Of a stretch of 64,000 nucleotides of DNA, positions 53,981-64,000 are shown one piece after another. The stretch is from Gautieria morchelliformis (lineage: Eukaryota > Basidiomycota > Agaricomycetes > Gomphales > Gomphaceae). Location of the stretch: positions 1-64,000 of the forward strand of contig WHVA01000586.1 of the NCBI GenBank assembly GCA_015179125.1, read 5' to 3'. The notes beneath the pieces were generated by a model that had not been told where the DNA came from, did no database searches, and saw only the letters and a program-made list of their open reading frames with translations. Position numbers and translations under genes: made by a program. Each line of letters opens with the position of its first letter. Position 1 is the first letter of the stretch.

Positions 53981-56900
53981 GCACATCCTCAGGAGTTATA
54001 GTCATACTCGACACCGGAACGACATCGCATATGACTCCTCACAAAAATTTATTGAGGAACTACTGTCAATTCTCACAGCCGAGGACTATCCGAGCAGCCA
54101 ACAAAGGTACCTTTGATGCCTTCGGCTCAGGACTGCTCGTATTATCCAATAAGGTTGGAGATAGAACAGTAGAAGTCACGTTGCAAGATACATACTATGC
54201 ACCCAAAATTGCTGCTACCCTCGTCTCGATCGGTCGGTGCGATGATGCTGGCTACGACATTCGACTCGGTGGCCAGAAATGCACAATATCTAATGCTGCT
54301 GGAAAAGTATTGATGCAAGCACCGAAAGTCAATGGCTTATATCGACTAGACCTCCAGTCACCAAGTGCTCAAGCCCATATGTGTTTATCTGCCATGGAAA
54401 TTCATCAAAAGATGGGGCACATCTCGCAGAAGTCCCTACAACATCTCTTAAATCATGGCATGATATTGGGCATTGAACTGAGCTCCACAGGCGATAGAAT
54501 TGTCTGTGATGCGTGTATTCAGGCCAAGATTGCGCGCAAACCTCTTCCTCGAGAACCCAGAGACCGAACATCAAAATTCGGTGACAGAATTTATTCTGAT
54601 GTCTGGGGACCTGCAAGACACCTCACGATCGATAAGAAGTCATATTATGTCTCCTTTATCGATGACTACTCAAGAGAATCGGTGATCTATCTCATGGCGA
54701 ACAAATCAGAAGCATTCTCAAAGTACAAGCTCTACGAGACTTTAATGCTTCGACAGAGAAATGTGCACATCAAGGCACTTGTTTCTGATCGAGGGGGCGA
54801 GTATACGAGCTCTGAATTCGAACAGCATCTAGCCAAACAAGGCACGAAGCATCAGTTGACGGTACACGACACACCAGAGTCCAATGGTGTTGCGGAACGT
54901 CTGAACCGAACTCTCACTGAGAGAACTCGTGCCATGCTGCTAGAATCAGGCCTTCCTAAGATATTATGGGGCTATGCGATACAGCATGCCAATTATCTTA
55001 GGAACAGGACGCATACAAGAGCTCTACCAGATAAAACGCCCTACGAGATGATTCACCATGAAAAACCGAATCTCAAAGACATTCACGCGTGGGGAACTGA
55101 AATTTACGTTAAAATCACTCAGGGAGATAAATTGGCAGCTCGTGCCAAGAGAGCTCGGTGGATAGGAATTTCTGCGCAGAGCCATGGTCATTATGTTTAT
55201 TGGCCTGACTCGCACAAAGTTTCTGTCGAGCGGAACGTTGTCTTTGATTCAGAAATGAAGAAGGGAAAGGTCCCAATCATTTCTATTGAGGAATCCAAGC
55301 TACCTACGTCTAAAGAAGAGAAGAAGGCCATTCCGGCATCAGTGCCTGTGCCCGGTCGCTTAGTCAGCGAAGAGGCAAAGATCGAAGAAATTGATGAAAG
55401 TGCACCGGAAGAATATCTTGAAAAGCTGCAACCTATTCAGGGAGTTGATGACAGACCTAGAGAAGCTGAACCGATAAGGAGAAGCGAAAGGATCCGTCAA
55501 CAACAAGTGCAGCCGGCCCCATCAGGTCCCGTGACAAGATCTCAAACTCAGAGACAAACTGGCGCACATATGACTACGCTAGCTTACGAGGACGTTGAGG
55601 ACCATGAAGAAGTTTTATTCGACCAAGAATTATCCTCCGAGATTGATGGCATCAGTAGCTATGAGTGTGCCATCAGTGCGTTTCTAACCGACGGTCAAAA
55701 CAATAACAAGGTGCCGGATTTGAGTCAAATTGAACCTAGAAATGCAGACGAAGCTCTGAATAATCCTATGTGGAAGAAATCAATGGACAAAGAGTATGAG
55801 GCCCTAATCGACAAGGGAGTGTGGGAAAGAACCAAACCACCTCCTGGAGCCAACATTGTTGGCAACAAATGGGTCTACCTTTGGAAGCGTAATCCAGAAG
55901 GGAAACCAATAGTACCTAAATCGAGAATGGTCGCCCAAGGCTTCACGCAGAAGTTTGGAATCGACTATGATGAGACATACTCACCTGTTGCTCGGTTATC
56001 CTCCCTACGGATCATATGCGCCATTGCTGCTAGGAATGACTGGCCTATTCATCAAATGGACGTGGACTATGCATACCTCAATGCTAAGTTGCCCGAACCT
56101 ATTTACATGAAGCAGCCGTATGGATATGAGTCAGGAGACAAAGGCGAAGTGCTACTTTTGAAGAAAGCACTCTACGGCCTCAAGCAATCTGGAAGAGAAT
56201 GGTACAAACGTCTAAGTGGTGAATTCCACAAGTTAGGATTCACTACGTCAGCCACAGAAGGGGCTGTATTTTATAGACGTGGCGGAAAGGGGCATGTGAT
56301 CATTGCAACAGCTGTGGACGACCTTACCATCACAGCTGAGAATCAGTCAGTCCTGGACGAAGTCAAACGAGATCTTGCTCAGGTCTTCAGTATGAAAGAT
56401 CTAGGCGAGATTCATTGGCTATTGAATCTCAAAATCGAAAGAGACTGGCAGAAGAAGACCATTGCAATTTCACAACCTGCATACATCGAGAAGATCATCA
56501 AAAAATTTAATCTCGAAGATGCAAAGACTTATGCTACGCCTCTTGATCCAGCCGTAAAATTATCTAAAGACCAATGTCCTTCTACAGAGAGAGGCAAGAA
56601 AGCCATGTCGAAGTTTCCATACAGGCAAGCTATAGGATCACTGATGTGGGCGGCTGTAGCCACTCGACCTGACATTACATTTGCGGTGTCATTACTCTCG
56701 CAATTCCTTGAAAATCCAGGTGGCACACACTGGAATGCAGTCAAACGTGTCTTCAAATATTTGAAAGGCACGAAGCATTACAAACTCACACTTGGAAGAA
56801 ATCAAGACGGCTTGATGGGGTATTCAGATGCGGATTGGGGTTCACAGAGTCATAGGCGTTCGTATTCGGCATACTTATTTCAGATTGATGGAGGCACTGT

Positions 56901-57126
56901 TTCATGGAATTGCCAGAAACAGTCGATAGTAGCCCTCTCATCAACTGAAGCCGAATTCGTCGCCCTGACCCATGCGGGCAAAGAGGCTCTTTGGATGCGC
57001 CATTTTATTTCTGAAATATTCCAACCACTGAACAGACCCATCCAAGTTTATTCAGACAATCAATCAGCCATTGCCATCACGTATGGCACCCAACAACACA
57101 CGAGAACCAAGCATTTCGACATCTGA
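53860..57126 (+). pseudogene. Copia2 pol (protease-integrase-RT-RNase H)
   Basis: Open from the AAG run to TGA 57124-57126. Protease active site ILDTGTTSHMTPH; integrase zinc finger (HQKMGHISQKSLQH, CDACIQAK) and catalytic residues as in Copia1; reverse transcriptase with AVDDLTIT; RNase H with GYSDADWGS, SSTEAEFVAL and YSDNQSAI. It ends after TRTKHFDI at a TGA where Copia1 has CGA, losing the last 48 residues of RNase H, which include conserved C-terminal positions. The sequence beyond the stop is still intact, so this is a single recent transition. Confidence 0.88.
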
Positions 57127-57270
57127 TTATATTTCCTTCGAGATATAATCAAAAATCAACAAGCCAAGCTCGTTTATTTGCCAACCGAACAAATGTTGGC
57201 AGATATCCTCACTAAAGGACTTCCTAGTCCTAGAGTGAAGATTCTCAACGAGCAAATCGGAATATATTAA

Positions 57271-57283
57271 GCTTGAGGGGGCG
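57271..57283 (+). promoter_or_regulatory. Copia2 polypurine tract
   Basis: CTTGAGGGGGCG immediately before the 3' LTR; the same sequence precedes the Copia1 LTR. It would prime plus-strand DNA synthesis. Confidence 0.75.
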
Positions 57284-57781
57284 TGTTGGGTGCATTTATG
57301 CTCCTGCACCAAAATCAAGCATAATATATCCAATTTGTTGTGTGGCCTTCCAATTTCTTCTCACATTGTTCTTATATTATGCATCCATTTCTCTGGTTAT
57401 TTTCGAAATTTTCCACTCATTCCTTATCTCTCTATTTCATCTTGTTATTCCTACTTTCACAAGCGGCTGCACCCAGCGGAGTCTGAAATGACTTCGACGC
57501 GCGAGCTCTTGGGCGCTAAAGGGCCGGGTAGTAGTACATGCGCAGTGGAACACATTTCCCCCTCTCTCAGTGACCACTAAATTCACTGAGAGAGGCAAGT
57601 AAATTAGTCTAGTAGTCTTTGCATTTATTGACCTAGAAATGCTCTGTAGTGAATTGATTTCTAGGTAGTGTATAATATATTTATAGTGACCACTAAATTC
57701 ACTGAGAGAGTGAATTGATTTCTAGTCTATTCTTTTGAATAACAAGTCCATACCTACTGCCTATAATTCCTGTCCTCTACA
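57284..57781 (+). repeat. Copia2 3' LTR
   Basis: 498 bp. It differs from the 5' LTR near 57374 (A for G), 57641 (G for C) and 57684 (T for C). Right flank is Gypsy3 at the end of RNase H. Confidence 0.93.
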
Positions 57782-59361
57782 AATACTGGGCGGAAATTGT
57801 GCGGATTAACGCTGGCATAGTCACTACTTCCCTCTTTTGGGTAGACGTCCCAACGTCTAGTGAGTGCGTCGGGTTTTGCTCCGAGCTTTCTGGGGCGGAA
57901 GCGGATCACCATATTGAACTGTGACAGATATTCAGACCAGCGGACTTGACGGTGAGTCAAAATCTTAGTAGTCACAAAATACTCAAGGTTTTTATGATCC
58001 GTTACAACGTCGATCGGATAAGTTGGACCTTCGAGGTAGTGTCTCCAAATCTTAAAGGCTTCGAAGATCGCAAGTAGTTCCTTATCGTGGACTTCGTAGT
58101 TGAGTTCAGGGGTGGAAAAGGTGCGGGAATGAAAAGCAATCGGATGAATTTCTCCGTTGTCAGGGGAAATGATGGAAAGGATGGTGGCTAGCGCATAGTC
58201 GGAAGCGTCGGTTTCGAGTACAAGTTGGGCATCTGGAATCCAGAAACCGAGAATAGGAGCCGTAGTGAAGGCTGCTTTGAGGGCTTCAAATGCGGAATGG
58301 CATTCCGGAGTGAAATTCCATGGAGCACCCTTCCTGGTGAGACGCGTGAGCGGAACAGTAATGTTGGAAAAATTATAAATGAAACGCCGGTAAAAGTTGG
58401 TGAAGCCGAGGAAAGACTGCACATCCTTAACAGGTCGGGGTTCCAGCCATTCTTGAATTGCCTTGACTTTGTCCTCTGCCATGGTAAGACCCGTAGGAGA
58501 GAGGATGTAGCTGAGGTATTCGACCGTGTCGCAATGCCATTCGCATTTCTCTGCTTTTGCGTAGAGATGGTGTTTGCGGAGACGGTGGAGTACTTCACGG
58601 ACATGTTCCCGATGTTTTTCCGGTGAGTCCGAATAGATGAGGATGTCGTCAATGTAGACTAGAACGCATACGTCGAGAAGGTCGGAAAATACATCGTTCA
58701 TAAATCGCTGAAAAGTGGTGGGAGCATTGGTTAGACCAAAAGGCATGACAATCCACTCAAAAGCACCATAGCGGGTGCGGAAAGTGGTTTTCCACTCGTC
58801 ACCTTTGCGGATGCGGACAAGGTGATAAGCATGCCGGAGGTCAATTTTGGTGTAGATCTTCGCCCTGCGGGGAGTGTCGAGGAGGTCGGAAATGCGCGGA
58901 AGCGGATATTTGTCCTTCTTAGTGAAGGCATTAAGTCCGTGGAAATCGATGCAAAGGCGGAGAGATCCATCCTTCTTTTTGACGAAAAGGACCGGAGCGC
59001 CGTGCGGAGACAGCGAAGGGCGGATAAAGCCCATGTTGAGCTGTTCATCGATGAACTCTTGCAGAGTTTGGAGTTCACTTTGCGAAAGGGAGTAGATCAG
59101 TCCAAAGGGCGGAGATGCTCCTTCTTCCAAATCTATCTTCAAATCGTAAGGTCGATGTTCAGCCAGTTTATCGGCTTTGGCCTTGTTGAACACGTCTGGG
59201 AAGTCATGATATTCTTCCGGAACTGAGCTCATATCGACCGGAGCAGAAGTCGAGGCGGAACGAGCCTTGACTGAAACCGAATCGGAAAGGTGAAGCTGGA
59301 AAACGGTTGTATCTTCTTGCCGTTGCAATATGCGGAAAGCAGTGGTGGAAATGAGCGCAAT
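57782..59361 (-). pseudogene. Gypsy3 reverse transcriptase-RNase H
   Basis: Open for about 525 codons after the TGA at 59362-59364. Motifs: VPEEYHDFPDVFNKAKADKL, RPSLSPHGAPVLFVKKKDGS, IYTKIDLRHAYHLVRIRKGD, VLVYIDDILIYSDSPEKHRE (YxDD), FLGFTNFYRRFIYNFS; RNase H LVLETDASDYALATILSI, ELNYEVHDKELLAIFEAFK and VVTDHKNLEYFVTTK. It ends in the linker before integrase (VNPHNFRPVF), after which the frame reads into the copia LTR. Confidence 0.88.
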
Positions 59362-60099
59362 TCAAGGAGCTTTGAGGGACGGAGGTGCTAAAGCGGGACC
59401 GGAGTGCGGAACTGAATCCACGAGTGGAGTTGCAGAAGAGGCCTGAGCCGTCTTTGCGGACGACGTCGGAATAGACGGAAGTTGATCCGGGGTACGGAAC
59501 TGTATTTGACCCAATGCCCAGTTAATCAACGGATTATATCGGGTGAGCCAATTGTGTCCTAGTACAATGGAACAGCTAGCATCTAGCGGAGTAACATAAA
59601 ACGTAACTTCATGGTTGTTCCCAGTAGCAAAATGGATAGACAGGTCCACGACTTGGGAAATTGCCGTGTTGGATGACCCGTCGAAAAGGCGGAGCGGAAT
59701 TGTCGGAATGTTGCAGGTTGGAAGTTTATGTTTCAGAACAAAGTTGGAATTGAGGAAACAATGAGTCGAACCAGAGTCGATCAATGCTGTAAACGGGGGT
59801 GCGGAAATGGTGTCTGAAGTGAGCGGAACCGAGATGGAGTCAGAGGACGAAAGAGCAGATGCGTTGAGTTTAACCTCGTTTGTCGCACGAATGGGGTCAA
59901 CACAGCCCTCAGCTCGTGCGGAGGCCAGAGGACTGCTGACTATTCTTTTGCATCCGTAGCGGGAGTCGCTTCGGATTTCTCTTCCGTCTTCACCGCATGA
60001 CCCTTGGCCTTGGCAGCGGAAGCGGAAGCTCGGGTGCAATCGCGAGCGACGTGACCGCCTTTGCCGCAGAAGAGGCAAAGATTGTTGTCCATGCACCAC
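59362..60099 (-). CDS. Gypsy3 protease
   Basis: Overlaps the end of gag (59940) by about 160 nt in another frame, consistent with a ribosomal frameshift between gag and pol. Active site FTALIDSGSTHCFLNSNFV; downstream IVLGHNWLTRYNPLINW (second protease signature). Stops at TGA 59362-59364 after PPSLKAP; IALISTTAFRIL follows in the same frame. Confidence 0.82.
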   Translation of the reverse strand: MVHGQQSLPLLRQRRSRRSRLHPSFRFRCQGQGSCGEDGREIRSDSRYGCKRIVSSPLASARAEGCVDPIRATNEVKLNASALSSSDSISVPLTSDTISAPPFTALIDSGSTHCFLNSNFVLKHKLPTCNIPTIPLRLFDGSSNTAISQVVDLSIHFATGNNHEVTFYVTPLDASCSIVLGHNWLTRYNPLINWALGQIQFRTPDQLPSIPTSSAKTAQASSATPLVDSVPHSGPALAPPSLKAP

Positions 60100-61250
60100 T
60101 GGCGTTCTACAGGGGTTAGTTTTCCATCCTTCCCAAGTTTGTCAGAAAGGTCCGGAATGCCTTTCCAGGCATTGGTGTTAGAACCAGAGGCCTGGTTGTT
60201 GTGAGGGGCGGAGTCGTTGTTCCGGTTGCCGGAGTTGGATCCGGAACTGTTGTTGTTGTTGTTTCCAGAGTTGTTATTTCCGGAATTAGTCTTCTTCTTG
60301 TCTTTATCAGACTTCTTGTCGGAAGACTTGTCGTTCTTGTTCTGGGAGGAAGTTTCACGAGCGATCTCGGAATGGCTTTCCCAGTAGCGCGAATCAATGG
60401 ATTGGGCTAGGTTGCGGAGGTCGGTAAGGGTGGCGGGTTTTCCGATGCGGGCAATTTCATCCTTGATCCGGGATGGCAAGCCCATGTAGAATTGGTGTTG
60501 GAGTGCTGCTTCTCCCCATTGGACTCAAGGAGCAAGCTGCTGGAAAGTGACGATGTATTTAGCTATCTTATGAGTGTCTTTCATACGAAGCTTATCGAGT
60601 TCATTTTCCGCATCGGCTTCCATATCAAATGGTCCGAAGTTGCTGCGGAGTTCGGAAACGAAATTGTGGTAATCGTCAGCCCAGTCAATGAGGGCGAATG
60701 GATCCATGAGGGCGGGTTCGAAATAGTCGAGAGCCGTGCCTCAGAGATAGGAAAGGGCGTAATTGACCTTTCGTTTGTCGTTGGGAAAGGCGTCAGGACA
60801 ATCACGGAAGTTGAGTTGAAGCTGGACCAAAAAAGGCTGGAGCTTCTTGGGGTTGGAACCATCGAATTGATCCGGTTCATGGACCTTAGTCTTGGGGCAT
60901 GGTGGGGCTTGAGCTGGATGCTGGAGTTGACCGGCTAGCATGGCGATAGCTTGTGCAATATCTGGAACTGGCATGGGCGGAACTGGGTGGGCGGGAATCG
61001 GAGGTGGAGGACCGCCTGTGGGACCGCCATGAGGGCCACCTGGAGGGCCACCGGGAGGTGGTCCTGGTGGAGGTGGTGGTGGTGGTGGTGGGCGTCGGAA
61101 TGACGCTGCTGTTTGTTCGCCGCTGCTGCTCGTCGAGTTTCCATCGTAGTCGGGATTGTCGTCGGGATTAGCGTCGGGAACTTCTTCGAAACGTGGCGGA
61201 ATGGCATCGGAAAGCTCATCGTCTGCACGAGAGCTGCCAGAGGGTTCCAC
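59940..61250 (-). pseudogene. Gypsy3 Gag
   Basis: Starts MEPSGSSRADDELSDAIPPR at 61250, with a long Pro/Gly stretch at residues about 50-85. Gag domain: KVHEPDQFDGSNPKKLQPFL, NDKRKVNYALSYL, then TGA (60741-60743), GTALDYFEPALMDPF, KIAKYIVTFQQLAP, TGA (60525-60527), VQWGEAALQHQFYMGLPSRI. An Asn-rich linker is followed by a zinc knuckle CLFCGKGGHVARDCTR. Both stops are in one continuous frame. Arg would fit both sites (related Gags read LRGTA at the first). Confidence 0.86.
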
Positions 61251-61377
61251 GTGCCTTGGTGCTGCGGATCTAAGACTGCCAAAATAAGAGAGAGCTTAGA
61301 CAGCTCCTGCACGAGCTGAAGTAGCTGTGGTACGGGGAGGCATAGCGATAGTTATCGGGTGGGAAATCAGATAATAC

Positions 61378-62035
61378 TGTTACATATTGAGATTTCCGCT
61401 AAGTCGGAACTGGAAAGGACAGCGGCTTCAACTTGTAGGTTGCGCCCCCAATGAACTATCATCCTAAGTATTTCGGAAATGAGTCAGAAATCGGAAGGTA
61501 CTGAGCTAAAGGTTGGTCAGTACTTGAGTCGGAACAGAGGCGGAAGGCGGAAGGTGGAAGGTGGAGAGATGGAGGTCTTGCTAGACTCGCTGTGCTAAGA
61601 ACAGGAGATGGAGCAAAGGAAATCAAGTATCGAAGGTGATTATCTGATTGCAGAATAACAGACATACATGACAGGCTTTTATACAAAGAGCTGAGACAAC
61701 AGGTAATGGGATGGTACTAAGCAAATTCCAGGGGGAGCGGAAGTTGGGTAGACAATGCGTGGGAACTAACTAATTGGGAACAATGGGACTACAGGGGGGT
61801 TCAGGGTAAGGTACAATAATGGCAAAGAACAAGGGGTCGGGAAAACATATGTGACAATGAAACACAAGGAGGTTCGGACATTTGGTCTTGATGAATGATG
61901 AAGCGGGTCCAGTGGTCCGACTAATAGAGTTGAAAGAACAAGGGAGTAGGACAAGGGGCGGAATGTTGGAAATATCGGGGGTGCGGAAAGGTTGCGGAAC
62001 TGAAGGTCGGAAGTTGGAAATGCACGGTCGTAACA
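61378..62035 (-). repeat. Gypsy3 5' LTR
   Basis: 658 bp with inverted termini TGTTAC...GTAACA (minus strand starts TGTTACGACCGTGC and ends TATGTAACA). Contains 12 CGGAA/TTCCG pentamers by my count. A related LTR begins at 63658. I could not confirm a primer-binding site at 61377. Confidence 0.78.
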
Positions 62036-62390
62036 ACACGGAAATTCAACATGCACTGGAGAAGGAAGCCTCGGAGTTTTTTCGGGTCTGAACCGTTGAA
62101 TTGGTCGGGCTCCTGAAGTTTCGCCTTTGAATCGGCGCGGTCTCCTCCACCAAGTCCATTGTTGGTGAGCTTTTCCAAAGCCGCGAGCATACAGCGCCCA
62201 ACCTGTTCCTCGCCGTCTGCCTCTGCATTCGGGTTGGGGTTTGGTCTCGGGGCCTCTGCATCCGGATTGGAATTGTGCTTGGAACCGGAGTTGTTATTGC
62301 CGCCATGACCACCGTCTCCGGGGTCGCTAGGATCGGGGGACTCACCGCAGGGGTCCTTGGGAACCTCGCTGATATGTCCGTGACTGATAC
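62036..62390 (-). pseudogene. Gypsy4 gag fragment, split by Gypsy3
   Basis: Minus-strand Gag fragment: LAALEKLTNNGLGGGDRADS, then KLQEPDQFNGSDPKKLRGFL, similar to the Gypsy3 VHEPDQFDGSNPKKLQPFL region, cut at MLNF by the Gypsy3 LTR. The rest of this element is not in the window. Confidence 0.72.
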
Positions 62391-63657
62391 CTATAACTCG
62401 GTGTCGAGATGAGTTCGAAGACGGAGGGGGGTTGTCATAGCAGTGACGGAATGGGGGGTTTTTGGGGTGGTGTGTGTTGTGATAAACACAACTATCCTAT
62501 TTTTAATCATCTATATATAAAAAGAAGCTAATAAAGAAAAGAAAAGAAAAAGATTAAAAAGAAACAAAAATGACATTTATAAAAGACATCGACGCAGGCG
62601 ACGATCACACGAATTTTACGACACGCTATATTACCCATAGATCGGGTAATATACAGGAGTTCGAGCATCGACCACGTGCAGTCGATCAGGGATGGTGCGC
62701 CTATCGAGTGATGGCATCGGCCATGACGTCGACAGGCGCCAGGCTATAGGCACCGAGGGGTGCGGGCACCAAACGCCGCAGAGAATAATAGACTGCGCAG
62801 GAGTATAGGATGCTGTGGAGCGACCTGAGAGTGTCACCTGCAGTATACATATTCAATCAGCTGCCCCACAGAAAGGGCACAGAGACAGTGGCCCCATCTC
62901 CAAGCCCAGCATATATGCTGGGCAGGGTAAACTCAGATTCATTTTCCTATTTGAACCCCATGACACGTCTGACTGATTACTATCTTAACATCATGTGGAC
63001 AGGGGCTTTGTATACTAGGTACAGATCTCTATTCCAAAGCCCAGACAATCCTGATACCACCCCATCACCCCATGACTTTATGACTATAAACTAGTCACCC
63101 TTAGTTACAAGTAGTTTTTCGACCCATCCATCCAATATCTTGAACACTAGTAGTTACTATCAACATAGTATAAATAGCTAGTACACATGTATGAACAAGA
63201 TCATCCAGAATCGATTATTCTGCCTCCTGAAATTGCTGTAGTCTTGTTTGATAGCTACAGAGCTCAAATCTTGATAGTTTATTCCAAATCTTCGTCGAGG
63301 GTCTACTATCACTGTTTACTCTATACTATCTCAAAAGCGAACACTTTTGATCTAACTGTTCTTCGGATCGACACCGTTCTTCTGTCGACACGGTCACGTG
63401 ACCCTCATTCATCAGTGCTGGACGCGCCTCAAAAGGCTTAGTCAGCACGCAGAAGAGGGATGAACATAGTGATCCCAATCACTAAGCAATAGATTTTATT
63501 CGTTGAAAGGCACTAATTAACACCTTAATCCAAAAGTGTGAAGCACTTCGTGCATGGCCAGCCTCTATTGGTCGGGGTGACGCGGCTACCGCGGGCACAG
63601 GTGTAAGATCTAGTGATAGGCATATTGAACAACTGTGTGTGGAGAGTTCTGATATAC
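62391..63657. other. no recognisable gene
   Basis: Contains an A-rich stretch (62515-62580), a perfect 9-bp hairpin (ATATTACCC/GGGTAATAT, about 62630-62652) and a 94-codon plus-strand frame at 62810-63094 with no motif I recognise. The last 180 bp may be the 5' leader of the element whose LTR starts at 63658. Confidence 0.45.
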
Positions 63658-64000
63658 TGTTAAGAACGTAAGTCATACTTAAGGCTCAACCCAAGGGCCG
63701 AGCCGAGGTTAGCCAAAGTTCGGGAACAGAGGGCTTGGCTTCAACTTCATAGGTTGTGCCCACTACAGTGTTCCACCCTAATTTCGGGAAACGGATTTGG
63801 GAATGGGTTCGGCTAGAAGCCGAGGTTCGGAACGAGATCAGACATAGGAGTGGAAGATACAAGGAATCTAAGTCGATATCAGAACTAAGGAATTAGCGTA
63901 CATGACGGGGGGTTTATATACTAATTGCAAGGAATGGAAAGAGGCATCAATGCCCATATCGAGCAGGAAGCAGGGTCGACGGACGATCATTAGAATGGAA
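63658..64000 (-). repeat. partial gypsy LTR related to Gypsy3
   Basis: Begins TGTTAAGAAC at 63658. Shares with the Gypsy3 LTR the sequence GGCTTCAACTT-TAGGTTG-GCCC (about 63730 and 61430), a TTTCGG-AA block and a TACATGAC-GG-TTTATA block (63899 and 61664). Runs off the right edge. Moderately diverged, so a sister family rather than the other LTR of Gypsy3. Confidence 0.7.

Larger units (their letters stand above)
52524..57781 (+). mobile_element. Copia2: near full-length Ty1/copia element
   Basis: 5258 bp with two 498-bp LTRs (52524-53021 and 57284-57781), primer-binding site, gag, pol and polypurine tract. The LTRs differ at three positions that I can see. The flanks (GGACG at left, AATAC at right) do not match, so there is no target-site duplication; left flank is Gypsy2 (plus), right flank is Gypsy3 (minus). 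It is inactivated by a gag-pol frame break and a premature stop. Confidence 0.93.
57782..62035 (-). mobile_element. Gypsy3: Ty3/gypsy element, 3' part missing
   Basis: Minus-strand gypsy with 5' LTR (61378-62035), gag, protease, reverse transcriptase and RNase H. Integrase, chromodomain (if any) and 3' LTR are absent; the sequence is cut by the Copia2 3' LTR at 57782. Gag has two and pol one in-frame TGA. Rich in CGGAA/TTCCG like Gypsy1. It is itself inserted in another gypsy gag (62036-62390). Confidence 0.87.

Noticed and set aside
62810-63094. 94-codon frame at the right end
   Set aside because: No recognisable domain, no relatives in the window and an atypical mixed composition; left unassigned.
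1-64000. CRISPR arrays, bacterial operons, defence islands
   Set aside because: No regularly spaced repeats, and coding style with short introns plus eukaryotic transposons excludes a prokaryotic source.

Overview
The window looks like a transposon-rich piece of a basidiomycete (probably Agaricomycete) chromosome. The genes that can be modelled have short 49-69 nt introns (GT-AG, one GC-AG). The mobile elements are chromodomain Ty3/gypsy, Ty1/copia, a RepHel Helitron, Tc1/mariner and PIF/Harbinger. A local expansion of BTB/POZ genes also fits that group. This assignment is inference from gene style; no rRNA or tRNA gene was found to confirm it.

Left block (1-16.2 kb). A chromoviral gypsy element (Gypsy1, minus strand) lies between two 433-bp LTRs and shares its left LTR with a second tandem copy that runs off the window. 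A copia element (Copia1) sits inside it; a later deletion removed the front of Copia1 together with the RNase H and integrase core of Gypsy1. After 1.7 kb without a recognisable gene comes a decayed Helitron Rep/helicase gene (10.05-16.02 kb, minus).

Middle block (16.2-42.2 kb) carries the host genes: a broken Hook-like coiled-coil fragment; an array of BTB/POZ copies in both orientations (one apparently intact gene at 24.4-25.4 kb, one recent pseudogene, several fragments, a 1.2-1.4 kb segmental duplication and a 705-bp Tc1/mariner deletion derivative); an NmrA-like reductase gene with a one-base frameshift; a large CAMK-type protein kinase gene (five exons, 1248 aa); three copies of a secreted six-hairpin glycosidase gene, of which only the last is intact (seven exons, 384 aa); a protein-kinase-like remnant; a SPRY-domain gene (312 aa); and a GT8-type glycosyltransferase gene (352 aa). 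Several long foldback sequences are scattered here.

Right block (42.2-64 kb) is nested transposons again: a PIF/Harbinger element with its Myb/SANT-like partner ORF, split by a 350-bp solo LTR; a second chromovirus (Gypsy2, plus) carrying a 204-bp MITE-like insert and a 691-bp solo LTR; a near full-length copia (Copia2, 52524-57781); a third gypsy (Gypsy3, minus) with its 5' LTR, itself inserted in a fourth gypsy gag; and at the right edge part of an LTR related to that of Gypsy3.

The elements are young but inactivated. LTR pairs differ by 1-3 bases, yet nearly every coding region has an in-frame TGA where an arginine would fit, consistent with CGA-to-TGA transitions at CpG. I see no operon, CRISPR or bacterial system. 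The most unusual items are the recombinant transposon junctions, the CGGAA/TTCCG enrichment of two gypsy elements, the BTB array, and precise solo-LTR insertions that restore reading frames when removed.
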